A stretch of 36,827 nt of DNA, taken from contig JAMFTB010000067.1 of NCBI GenBank assembly GCA_026225595.1, positions 1 through 36,827 of the forward strand, read 5' to 3'. The first letter of the stretch is position 1, and every line of letters begins with the position of its first letter. Origin of the DNA: Terriglobus sp. Lineage in GTDB: Bacteria; Acidobacteriota; Terriglobia; Terriglobales; Acidobacteriaceae. Made by a program: the position numbers and the translations under genes. Shown piece by piece: positions 9,067-17,003 of this stretch. The notes under the pieces were generated by a model, which was given only the letters and a program-made list of their open reading frames with translations, had not been told where the DNA came from and ran no database searches.

Positions 9067-9144
9067 TATTTCCAAGCCAACAGCGTTCATTGCATGCGGG
9101 TTGCGTCTCTTGCAGGCCAGTTGCGTTTTGCTTCCCGCGCGCGG

Positions 9145-11121
9145 ATGATGGCCAGCATGATGCGTCCCTGTGCCAGCGCTCTGGTCCTTTCGATTCTTGC
9201 CGCTCCTCTCGCCGCCCAATCAGCGAAACAGCCAGCGCTGGGGCACCGCTCAGCTCCTCTGCTCACGGTGAATGGGCTGCAGTTCAAAGACCTGAACCGC
9301 AATGGCAAGCTGGACGCTTATGAGGACTGGCGGCTAACGCCTGCTGCGCGCGCGAAGGACCTTGTGGGCCGCATGGCGGTGGAAGATCTTGCCGGTGTGA
9401 TGGTGCATGGCACGCTGCCCGCGGTTGGCGGTGCAGAGGCAAGCATCGGCCGTGGCAGCGGTTATGACCTGGACAAGTCCAAGGCATTTATTGAAGGCAA
9501 GCGCATCAACACGTTCATTACGCGCCTCAGCGGCGACCCCGCCATGATCGCCGATAGCGACAACAAGCTGCAGGAGATTGCGGAGGCCACGCCCTTCGGC
9601 ATCCCGCTGACCATCAGCACAGACCCGCGCAACAACTTCCTCTACATTGCCGGCGCAAGCGTGGAGGCGGGCCTGTTTTCCAAGTGGCCTGAGACGACCG
9701 GCCTGGCGGCCATCAACGATCCTGCACTGACGCGCAAATATGCGGATACGGTTCGCCGTGAGTACATGGCCGTGGGTATCCGCGAGGCGCTGTCGCCACA
9801 GGCTGACCTTGCAACGGAGCCACGCTGGGCCCGGCTGAACGGCACCTTTGGAGAAGACGCAACCGTGGCAGGCGCGCAGGTAAAGGCCTACGTGGAGGGC
9901 ATGCAGAACGGCGCGACTGGACTGAACGCGGGGTCGGTCATTACGGTGGTGAAGCACTGGGTAGGCTACGGCGCGCAGAAGGATGGTCTGGACAGCCACA
10001 ACTACTACGGGCGCTTTTCTGAGGTAACGGACGCGCAGCTGACGTATCACATCAAGCCCTTTTTAGGAGCGTTTCAGGCGCACGTTGCAGCGGTCATGCC
10101 CACGTACTCCATCCTTGAAAACATCACGATGGACGGCAAGCCCATTGAGCAGGTGGGTGCGGGCATGAACAAGCAACTGCTGACTGGTCTGCTGCGCGGC
10201 AAGTATGGGTTTAAGGGCGTCATCATCAGCGATTGGGGCATCACCAGCGACTGCGCCGCGGACTGCCAGGACGGTATGCCCGCGGGCAAGCGGCCGGGCC
10301 CGGCGCAGATTGGTATGCCGTGGGGTGTCATCGACATGCCGCGCGGCGACCGCTTTGCCAAGAGCATCAACGCAGGCGTGGATCAGGTGGGCGGCACGGA
10401 CGATGTAGCCGCGCTGCTGGATGCAGCGCACGCAGGCAAGATCAGCGACGCGCGCATGCGGGAGGCCGCAACCGCCATCCTGCAGCAGAAGTTTGAGTTG
10501 GGCATCTTTGAAGATCCCTACGTCGATGTGGCTGCGGCAAAGCGTGTCGTTGGCGATCCCGCATCCCTTGCCGCTGCAACCGCAGCGCAGGAGCGGGCGA
10601 TGGTGCCTCTGGAAAACAAGCGGCGCACTGTGCCGTTAAAGGCCGGGGCAAAGGTGTGGCTCTTCCACGTTGACCCTGCCGTGGCAAAGGCGCATGGATT
10701 TACCGTGGTCGACAAGCCGGAGGACGCGGACGTTGCCATCATCCGCGCAGAGGCACCCTTCCAGATCACCCACACAGGCTACTTCTTTGGCGGACGCCAG
10801 CATGAGGGCAGTTTGAACTTCCAGCCCGGCGACGCGGCGTATGACGCGCTGCTGAAGGTGGGTAAGACGCCCGCAGTGATGACGGTCTACATGGACCGGC
10901 CCGCGATTTTGACCGAGGTGAAGGATAAGGTCGCGGCGCTGTATGCAGACTTTGGCGTCAGCGACGACGCCCTGCTGAACGTGCTGAGCGGTAAGGCAAA
11001 GGCGCAGGGTCACCTGCCGTTTGAGCTGCCGTCTTCCATGGAAGCGGTTGCAGCGCAAAACAGCGGCCTGCCGCACGATTCTGCGAAGCCGCTGTATCCC
11101 TACGGTTACGCTCTGAAGTAG
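9145..11121 (+). CDS. Secreted glycoside hydrolase family 3 (beta-glucosidase type)
   Basis: The predicted enzyme has 658 residues when started at ATG 9145. That start precedes a signal peptide (PCASALVLSILAAPLAAQSA). In-frame ATGs at 9148, 9157 and 9160 are equally possible, and a more distant GTG at 9055 is excluded because it lies inside the tRNA. The N-terminal (beta/alpha)8 domain carries GH3 landmarks: W-A-R-L-N-G-T-F-G-E-D, K-H-W-V-G-Y-G, and V-I-I-S-D-W-G with the likely nucleophile Asp363. A C-terminal alpha/beta sandwich of about 220 residues follows, without a clear fibronectin-III domain. The family removes terminal beta-linked sugars from oligosaccharides; exact substrate cannot be read here. 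An insert rich in Gly/Pro after the nucleophile (CAADCQDGMPAGKRPGPAQIG) includes two cysteines that may form a disulfide. A GH13 enzyme gene follows 186 bases downstream on the same strand. Confidence 0.92.
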   Translation: MMASMMRPCASALVLSILAAPLAAQSAKQPALGHRSAPLLTVNGLQFKDLNRNGKLDAYEDWRLTPAARAKDLVGRMAVEDLAGVMVHGTLPAVGGAEASIGRGSGYDLDKSKAFIEGKRINTFITRLSGDPAMIADSDNKLQEIAEATPFGIPLTISTDPRNNFLYIAGASVEAGLFSKWPETTGLAAINDPALTRKYADTVRREYMAVGIREALSPQADLATEPRWARLNGTFGEDATVAGAQVKAYVEGMQNGATGLNAGSVITVVKHWVGYGAQKDGLDSHNYYGRFSEVTDAQLTYHIKPFLGAFQAHVAAVMPTYSILENITMDGKPIEQVGAGMNKQLLTGLLRGKYGFKGVIISDWGITSDCAADCQDGMPAGKRPGPAQIGMPWGVIDMPRGDRFAKSINAGVDQVGGTDDVAALLDAAHAGKISDARMREAATAILQQKFELGIFEDPYVDVAAAKRVVGDPASLAAATAAQERAMVPLENKRRTVPLKAGAKVWLFHVDPAVAKAHGFTVVDKPEDADVAIIRAEAPFQITHTGYFFGGRQHEGSLNFQPGDAAYDALLKVGKTPAVMTVYMDRPAILTEVKDKVAALYADFGVSDDALLNVLSGKAKAQGHLPFELPSSMEAVAAQNSGLPHDSAKPLYPYGYALK

Positions 11122-11199
11122 TCGGGGTGGCTTCGGTTCAGAAAAATTCGTGTAAGGCGGTATACGGCACACGACGCGGCCTCGGTTTCCGGCATCGGA

Positions 11200-11235
11200 T
11201 AGCCATATCCCTCCGAAATTTTCGGCATAGGGCTA
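11200..11235. other. Stem-loop between GH3 and GH13 genes
   Basis: Nested complementary segments (TAGCC/GGCTA outside, CCCT/AGGG next, CCGAAA/TTTCGG inside) can fold into a hairpin. No T-run follows, so it is not a standard terminator. It may be an mRNA-processing or stabilising structure. The rest of 11122-11301 shows no gene. Confidence 0.4.
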
Positions 11236-11307
11236 CAGTTGGGTTGAGGCTGTTTCGCGTGCCGTGGTGGAAACACTCGGTGCCCTCACATTGCATTTGA
11301 GGTGTTC

Positions 11308-14300
11308 ATGGAGTTCCACATTGCGCGCGCGTTCCGTGATCAGTTCCAGCTGCGGGACCTGCTGTTTTCGTATACAGGCAATGTGATCTTCGGTAACGTC
11401 GCCGCCAGCCGCAGGCTTGCCCAGCAGATGAACGACGCCCGCGTGGCCGCTGGGGGACCTACACCACAGCAGGAGCCGGCCAGCGTTGTCCATGCCGGGC
11501 AGCTGTTTGCCATGGGCCTTATCGACGAGTTGAGCCACGCCGTCATCGAGCGCTATCGCAAGCAGCAGGACCCCGCCGTTCTGAGCGACGCTCTGAAGTG
11601 GTTCAGCAAACGCGCCGGTGCAAAAAATCTTGACGCGCTGCTGCTCAGCTTTACAGAGCGCTTTCCCAACGTTGCGGTTTACACCGGCAAGCTGACGGCG
11701 AAGCAGTGGCTGGCCGGTTCAACGGACGGCTTGTCGCATCGCGAGGCCACGCTGGAAGAGCTGCTTCTGCTTTGGCTGGCGAATCAAAACCCCGCGTACA
11801 AGCCATTTCGCACGCTGTTTGATGACAGCCCGCTGCGCACAGGCGTGCCCGCATACAAACAATTTCTGCAGGACGCGGACGCCTACTTTGAGACGCGGCC
11901 GGAGTTCAGCGCAGATGTGCGTACCCTGCTGCAGGCGTTGCGCGCGCCGTTTGTTGCGTCACCGGATTCGCTCAGCGGCCAGCTTGATTTCATCCGCCAG
12001 CACTGGGGCGATGTGCTTGGCCCGGCCATGCCGCGGGCGCTGCTGGCCATTGATACGCTGCGCGAAGAAGAGGTTGCCGTGTGGATGCAGTTCCACCCCG
12101 CAGGCCACAACGTGCGGCATCATGACCCGGTGGAGTTCGAGGGCAAAGAGGGCTTTGCCGGCGACGAGTACATGGGCTATGAGGAGTACTGGGAGGACGT
12201 GGTCAACGAAGACGGCACGGTAACGCGCCGCCGCCGTCTACGAACACGACCTGCCGCAGCACATGTTGGTCAGTACGCAGCGGACTACCAGGCCCCGCTG
12301 GACGAGTACGAAGCATTTTCCAGCGACGATGCGTGGATGCCCACCGTGGTGCTGATGGCCAAGAGCACCTACGTGTGGCTTGAGCAGTTGTCGAAGAAGT
12401 ATCAGCGGCACATCCAACGGCTGGACCAGATTCCGCTTGAAGAGCTGCAGCTGCTGCGCGATCGCGGCATGACGGGCCTGTGGCTCATCGGCTTGTGGGA
12501 GCGCTCGCGCGCATCGCAGGTCATCAAGCGGCTGCGCGGCCAGCCGGACGCAGTGGCCTCTGCCTACTCGCTGATGGACTACCGCATTGCAGACGACCTG
12601 GGCGGCGATGAGGCCTACGGCAAGCTGCGCGACCTGGCCATGAGCGTGGGTCTGCGCCTGGCCAGTGATATGGTGCCCAACCACATGGGGCTCGACTCCA
12701 ACTGGGTCATCGAGCATCCGGAGTGGTTTGTGCGCCGCAGCGAATCGCCCTATCCCAACTACAGCTTTGAAGGGCCGGACCTCTCGACCGACCCGCGCGT
12801 CGAGATCAAGCTTGACGATCATTACTACGACCAGACAGACGCGGCCGTGGTCTACCGCATGCGCTATCGCGACGGCGGCAACCGCACGGAGTTCATCTAC
12901 CACGGCAACGACGGCACCACCTTTGCATGGAACGACACAGCACAACTCGACTACTCGCAGCACGCAGTGCGCGAGCATGTCATCCAGGTAATTCTTGAGG
13001 TCGCGCGGCGCTTTCCCATCATCCGTTTTGATGCGGCCATGGTCCTCGCCAAGCGTCACGTCCAGCGCCTGTGGTTCCCGCTGCCCGGTGTGGGTGGATC
13101 GATCCCGTCTCGCGCAGAAAATGCGATGACGCAGGAAGATTTTGACCGCATCATGCCGAACGAATTCTGGCGAGAGGTCGTCGATCGCGTGCAGGCAGAG
13201 GTGCCCGGCACGCTGCTGCTTGCAGAAGCATTCTGGCTGCTGGAGGGGTACTTTGTCCGCACGCTGGGCATGCATCGCGTCTACAACTCGGCGTTCATGG
13301 TCATGCTGCGCGATGAGGAGAATGCGAAGTATCGCAGCTATCTGAAGAAGACCATTGAGTTTGATCCGGACATCATGAAGCGCTACGTCAACTTCATGTC
13401 GAACCCGGATGAGAAGACGGCGATTGAGCAGTTTGGCACCGGCGACAAGTACTTTGGCGTGGCCACCATGATGGCGACCATCCCCGGCCTGCCCATGTTT
13501 GCGCACGGCCAGATTGAGGCCTACACCGAGAAGTACGGCATGGAGTACAAGCAGGCTAAGTTTGACGAGTGGCCCAATGATGACCTGGTCGCGCGTCATC
13601 AGAAGCAGATTGCTCCACTGCTGGCGAATCGCGCATTGTTTGCGGGCAGTGAAAACTTCGTCTTCTTCGACTTCTGGACCGAGCACGGCAGCGTGGATGA
13701 GAACGTCTTCGCGTACTCCAACCGGCTGGACGATGAACGCGCTCTGATCATCTACAACAACGCCTACTCCAGCACGCGCGGCACGGTGCATATCTCGGCT
13801 GCGTCCATGAACAAGTGGACCGGCAACCTGTGGCAGCGGTCGCTTGCGGATGCGCTGGGGCTGCCGCGTGATGGCGATTTTTTTGCCTATCGTGACACCG
13901 CAACGGGGCTTGAGTATCTGCACCGCGCCAATTCGTTGCACAACGGTCTCAGCTTCCATCTCCGCGGCTATCAGTATGTTGTGTTGTTGCACTGGCGCGA
14001 GCTGCGCGCAACTGCAGAGCTGCCGTGGGATCAGCTGTGCGACGGCTTGAACGGTGCAGGTGTACACAGCCTGGACGAGGCGTTGACGCGTCTGCGTCTG
14101 CGTCCGCTGACAGCCGCGCTGCGTCGTGCGGTGGGTGCGGATGCCGTGCGGCTTTTCTCGTCGACCGCGGTTGAAGATACATTCGCTTCTGTCTGGGCGC
14201 AGAGCGCGAAGAGTGTCTTCGAGCGCTGGCTTGAGATTGATAGCGTGGAGACAACGGTCACTGCGGCGTCGTATGTGACAACAGCGACGCAGCTGGCGGA

Positions 14301-15336
14301 TGCTGCAGTCAAGACTGTCGCCGTCGCAAAGACCGCAAACGCGCTGCCACCGCGCATGGCCATTGAGGCGCATCCTGAGGCGCTGTGGACGCCGCTGCTG
14401 ATGGTGGCCGCGCTACGAGCCCTGCCTGATTCAACCGCAAAGACAGATGCGTTGGAAGAGAACGTCATCGACCGGCTGCACCTGCGATCGTCGCTGGCGG
14501 AGATTTTCTCTGAAGTGGGCGTGCAGGGTGAGGATGCATGGCGTGGTGCGGCGCGCGTGCGGCTTGCGCTGCTTGACCTCAGCCTGAATCAACCGGAATT
14601 CTGGCAGCAAGGCGATGTGCAGTGGCTCATCGGCGTCAACCAGAGCGGCGGCGTGCTCTACCTGAACAAGGAATCGCTGGAGCAGTTGCTGCAGTGGCTC
14701 ACACTGGTTGCGGCGGACGTTGACACGGTGCCATCGGCAAAGGTGCTGGCCGCGGCACAGTCCGCGGGCTATCGCTTTGACGCAATGGTGGAGCTGCTTG
14801 TACCGGCGCCCGCGAAGGCGAAGGCTGAAGCTGCAAAGCCTGCTGTGAAGAAATCGACCGCCGTAAAGACTGCGGTCAAGAAGCCAGCGATACCTGCGAA
14901 GAAGGCTGCCAACAAGCAGGTTGTGAAGCCGGTGAAGACGTCTGCAGCCAAGACGGTTGCACCTCCGTCCACACCCGCAAAGAAAGCTGCAGTGCCGAAC
15001 GCATCCGCTAAGCCGCCCGGTGCAAAGACTGTGCCTCCTGCAAAGGAATCTGCTGTAAAGGCAGAGCCTCCAGCAAAAGCCGTGCCACCAGCAAAGGCAG
15101 CTCCGGCCGCGAAGAAAGCGGTGCCGGCTTTGAAGCCTGTCGTCGAGGCAGGCCCATTGAAGGGCACAGTGCGTCCCATGACAGTAGTGCCAGCGCAGAA
15201 GTCTGGTGCCCATGCGTCTGAAGCGGAACATGCAGTGGAGAAGAGCACTCTAAAGATGGAGGCGAATCCTGCGCTTCCTTCTGCAAAGCCCGCTCCCGCT
15301 GTTGCAAAATCAGCCCCGAAAAAGCCAAAGAAATAG
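11308..15336 (+). CDS. Large GH13 alpha-amylase-family protein with Lys/Ala/Pro-rich tail
   Basis: This 1342-residue protein has no signal peptide and is presumably cytoplasmic. ATG 11308 is preferred over GTG 11302 because GAGG lies 5 bases upstream. Residues 1-330 form an all-alpha-like region of no recognised family. The GH13 barrel follows, with region I A-S-D-M-V-P-N-H (D454, H459), region II I-R-F-D-A-A (nucleophile D575), region III L-A-E-A-F (acid/base E640), and region IV S-N-P-D-E (D701). The usual His of region IV is replaced by Pro. Residues of roughly 860-1160 are another helical region. Residues of about 1166-1342 are low-complexity and rich in Lys, Ala, Pro and Val (repeats such as VKKPAIPAKKAA), resembling histone H1 or AlgP tails. 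The three carboxylates suggest an active alpha-glucan enzyme acting on glycogen-like substrates. The role of the basic tail is unknown. Confidence 0.88.
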   Translation: MEFHIARAFRDQFQLRDLLFSYTGNVIFGNVAASRRLAQQMNDARVAAGGPTPQQEPASVVHAGQLFAMGLIDELSHAVIERYRKQQDPAVLSDALKWFSKRAGAKNLDALLLSFTERFPNVAVYTGKLTAKQWLAGSTDGLSHREATLEELLLLWLANQNPAYKPFRTLFDDSPLRTGVPAYKQFLQDADAYFETRPEFSADVRTLLQALRAPFVASPDSLSGQLDFIRQHWGDVLGPAMPRALLAIDTLREEEVAVWMQFHPAGHNVRHHDPVEFEGKEGFAGDEYMGYEEYWEDVVNEDGTVTRRRRLRTRPAAAHVGQYAADYQAPLDEYEAFSSDDAWMPTVVLMAKSTYVWLEQLSKKYQRHIQRLDQIPLEELQLLRDRGMTGLWLIGLWERSRASQVIKRLRGQPDAVASAYSLMDYRIADDLGGDEAYGKLRDLAMSVGLRLASDMVPNHMGLDSNWVIEHPEWFVRRSESPYPNYSFEGPDLSTDPRVEIKLDDHYYDQTDAAVVYRMRYRDGGNRTEFIYHGNDGTTFAWNDTAQLDYSQHAVREHVIQVILEVARRFPIIRFDAAMVLAKRHVQRLWFPLPGVGGSIPSRAENAMTQEDFDRIMPNEFWREVVDRVQAEVPGTLLLAEAFWLLEGYFVRTLGMHRVYNSAFMVMLRDEENAKYRSYLKKTIEFDPDIMKRYVNFMSNPDEKTAIEQFGTGDKYFGVATMMATIPGLPMFAHGQIEAYTEKYGMEYKQAKFDEWPNDDLVARHQKQIAPLLANRALFAGSENFVFFDFWTEHGSVDENVFAYSNRLDDERALIIYNNAYSSTRGTVHISAASMNKWTGNLWQRSLADALGLPRDGDFFAYRDTATGLEYLHRANSLHNGLSFHLRGYQYVVLLHWRELRATAELPWDQLCDGLNGAGVHSLDEALTRLRLRPLTAALRRAVGADAVRLFSSTAVEDTFASVWAQSAKSVFERWLEIDSVETTVTAASYVTTATQLADAAVKTVAVAKTANALPPRMAIEAHPEALWTPLLMVAALRALPDSTAKTDALEENVIDRLHLRSSLAEIFSEVGVQGEDAWRGAARVRLALLDLSLNQPEFWQQGDVQWLIGVNQSGGVLYLNKESLEQLLQWLTLVAADVDTVPSAKVLAAAQSAGYRFDAMVELLVPAPAKAKAEAAKPAVKKSTAVKTAVKKPAIPAKKAANKQVVKPVKTSAAKTVAPPSTPAKKAAVPNASAKPPGAKTVPPAKESAVKAEPPAKAVPPAKAAPAAKKAVPALKPVVEAGPLKGTVRPMTVVPAQKSGAHASEAEHAVEKSTLKMEANPALPSAKPAPAVAKSAPKKPKK

Positions 15337-15357
15337 CTCGCAAATGTTGCACAGTTA

Positions 15358-15524
15358 GCCTGCGGCTTTAGCCGCTGAGATAGAACGTAGCGATCAAGAT
15401 ATGCGGCTTTAGCCGCCGAGATTCGAATCTCGGTGGCTAAAGCCACGTTCGCGTGGACATCATTTCTATCTCGGCGGCTAAAGCCGCCTGTCGCGGGCAC
15501 CTGCAGGATAAAGCCGCATATCTT
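15358..15524. repeat. Palindromic GCGGCTAAAGCCGC repeat cluster (family C)
   Basis: Four alternately oriented copies of a GCGGCTTTAGCCGC-type palindrome occur here, most followed by GAGAT. The outer arms at 15396-15411 and 15509-15524 are perfect 16-nt inverted repeats. The middle holds a CGAGATTCGAATCTCG palindrome. The cluster can form a large cruciform or RNA hairpin just after the GH13 gene and may act as its 3' end structure. Confidence 0.8.
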
Positions 15525-15557
15525 TTGCGTTCGCTGGTCCGCGCAAGAGAATTACAT

Positions 15558-15641
15558 CCCGACCATCGGGAGTGCCAAGCGAAGCAGGGAAAAGGTGCGT
15601 GAGCACCCGCCCTCCGCGCAGGAGGGCCGTCCGGCAGGACA
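15558..15641 (+). repeat. Single family A palindromic repeat
   Basis: A forward copy matching the element at 8876-8957: CCCGACCATCGGGA hairpin, GGTGCGTGAGCACC hairpin, then the CCGGCAGGACA end. It sits 19 bases beyond the stop of the minus-strand gene at 15661. It may serve as a transcription end for that gene. Confidence 0.75.
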
Positions 15642-15660
15642 TGGCCTGCACAGAGTCGAG

Positions 15661-16155
15661 TTAGTACTCGAAGATGTGCGGTGCGGGATAGCTGAAGGTG
15701 CCGTCGGATCGCTGCACGCCCAGAAAGAGTCTGCGGTTCTTGTCGCCGTTGATGGTGGCGGCCACCAGCAGCGTGGTGCCAAACGAGCCGGAGCCGTCGC
15801 TGACGGACTTATCGACGTGGTGCGAGTGGATGGGGCCAACCGGGCTGTAAGTCGTCCAGTCTTCTGTGAAGCGCTTCAGCGGGTAGCCGCTGTATTTTTC
15901 CGGCGTGGACTGCCAGTGCTTGTCGTTCACGTAGATGCCGTAGGCGCCGGCGAAATCCTTGTTTTCAATATCTGTCAGGAAGTGGTCGACGCGGCGCTCC
16001 ACCAGCATGTTGGTAAACAGCCAGCCGTGGCCGCTGATGAAACCGGCCAGCGTCAGCACAATCAGCAGCGCAATCAGCACGCCACTGCCCACAAGCAGGT
16101 TCTGGATCATTTTTTCGCGGCGCGGGTTGTACTCAGGTGCATTCAGCAGGGTCAT
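15661..16155 (-). CDS. Single-pass membrane protein of unknown function
   Basis: The 164-residue product has a short basic cytoplasmic N-terminus (NPRREK), one membrane helix at about residues 20-42 (LLVGSGVLIALLIVLTLAGF), and an external domain of about 120 residues. Its layout, a short segment V-D-H-F-L-T-D-I-E-N-K-D-F-A-G-A-Y, resembles small membrane-anchored proteins with a nuclear-transport-factor-2-like or DUF4864-like fold. That comparison is tentative. The ATG at 16155 follows GGAACGACC with GGAA six bases upstream. It lies between repeat elements on both sides and is probably a single-gene unit or lightly linked to yraN, 208 bases upstream. Confidence 0.75.
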   Translation of the reverse strand: MTLLNAPEYNPRREKMIQNLLVGSGVLIALLIVLTLAGFISGHGWLFTNMLVERRVDHFLTDIENKDFAGAYGIYVNDKHWQSTPEKYSGYPLKRFTEDWTTYSPVGPIHSHHVDKSVSDGSGSFGTTLLVAATINGDKNRRLFLGVQRSDGTFSYPAPHIFEY

Positions 16156-16261
16156 GGTCGTTCCGGTCCTTTAGTGCTCGGTCCTTCGTTGCTTCTCAGA
16201 AGCATTAGACACCGCGGCGGCAAAAATGGTCACTGGCCACGACACAAAAGCATTCGTTCTT

Positions 16262-16353
16262 GCTTTTGAACACAAAGTGCACAGAGTCCTCACAGAGGCC
16301 ACGGAGCAAATCCGTGAACTCCGTGAAACCTCTGTGCACTCTGTGTTCAAAGC
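16262..16353. repeat. Long inverted repeat (family D, CTCTGTG type)
   Basis: The arms 16262-16286 and 16330-16353 are complementary over about 24 bases with one mismatch and one indel (GCTTTTGAACACAAAGTGC against its complement). Inner segments CACAGAG/CTCTGTG and the GGAG/CTCC core are also paired. A long RNA hairpin would form just beyond the stop of yraN. It may be its 3' end structure. Confidence 0.7.
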
Positions 16354-16363
16354 GCAAGGCAGG

Positions 16364-16834
16364 TTAGCGGAAGGCATCCCGATGCAGCTGAATCTGTGGC
16401 CGCTCTCCCTGCCGCGTGTAGACGGAGACGACGTCAAAGCGCGGTGTGATCTGCTGCTGCTCACCACTTATCCAGGGCAGCTGCCGGATGTAGGCGTCGG
16501 CCAGGCGTCGCAGCCGCGTCTGCTGGTCGCGGCTCACGGCGAGCTCTGCTGCGGACGTGGTGGCTGCGTCGCGCGTCTTGATTTCCACCACGCACAGCGT
16601 TTTGCCCTCCCATGCAATCAGATCGGCCTCGCCTTCCAGCAGGCCGTGCCGCCACTGCCGTGCCACCACCGTGTAGCCCAGCCGCCGCAGGTGAAAGTAG
16701 GCTGCGCGTTCGCCGTCCGCACCCCGCTGCTGCGCCGGTGTGCGCGGACCCACACGGCCCAGCCGCAGGTTCACGCGGTCCAGCAGGGCCAGTGTGCGTT
16801 CCATCAGCGCAAGTGCGGGATGTATACGGGGCAT
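16364..16834 (-). CDS. yraN: YraN / UPF0102 family nuclease-like protein
   Basis: The 156-residue protein contains the UPF0102 core. G-A-D-G-E-R-A-A-Y lies near residues 37-45, V-A-R-Q-W-R follows, then the nuclease-like G-E-A-D-L-I-A. The V-V-E-I-K-T-R motif lies near residues 82-88. The spaced E/D...E-x-K pattern is the restriction-endonuclease-like active site expected for the family. YraN is widely conserved, and its biological role is poorly defined. Start may be ATG 16834 or 16804 (the N-terminal 10 residues are not conserved in character). Neither has a strong ribosome binding site. Confidence 0.88.
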   Translation of the reverse strand: MPRIHPALALMERTLALLDRVNLRLGRVGPRTPAQQRGADGERAAYFHLRRLGYTVVARQWRHGLLEGEADLIAWEGKTLCVVEIKTRDAATTSAAELAVSRDQQTRLRRLADAYIRQLPWISGEQQQITPRFDVVSVYTRQGERPQIQLHRDAFR

Positions 16835-16899
16835 GGGTGGATATGAGTATCACGCAGATACAATGCAATTGAGAACCAGGCAGTGCAGTTGAGTACATT

Positions 16900-16925
16900 G
16901 GTGCATCCGTTTGCACCTTTTCTTG
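16900..16925 (+). terminator. Terminator-like hairpin upstream of the patatin gene
   Basis: GGTGCA at 16900-16905 pairs with TGCACC at 16912-16917, followed by TTTTCTTG. On the plus strand it looks like a short intrinsic terminator or attenuator. The stem is only 6 bp, so the call is tentative. Confidence 0.35.
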
Positions 16926-16953
16926 CCTCACCCGGTATGCTTTCGGAATGGTT

Positions 16954-16984
16954 CAAGTTTGCGGAAACATCTTCTGCAAACTTG
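16954..16984. promoter_or_regulatory. Perfect 9-bp inverted repeat ahead of the patatin gene
   Basis: CAAGTTTGC (16954-16962) and GCAAACTTG (16976-16984) are perfect inverted repeats separated by 13 bases, ending 19 bases before ATG 17004. Arm length and spacing fit a dimeric repressor operator or an mRNA hairpin masking the start. The two cannot be told apart by eye. Confidence 0.4.
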
Positions 16985-17003
16985 CGTATTGGATTTGAGA
17001 GCA

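Noticed and set aside
9055-9144. GTG start at 9055 for the GH3 gene
   Set aside because: It lies inside the tRNA gene and precedes the signal peptide by about 30 residues.
12238-14373. 711-residue minus-strand open frame
   Set aside because: It is antisense to the GH13 catalytic domain, has a biased composition of Arg/His/Gln and lacks domain motifs. High GC content makes such stop-free shadows common.
15433-16269. 278-residue plus-strand frame
   Set aside because: It crosses repeats and is antisense to the minus-strand membrane-protein gene.
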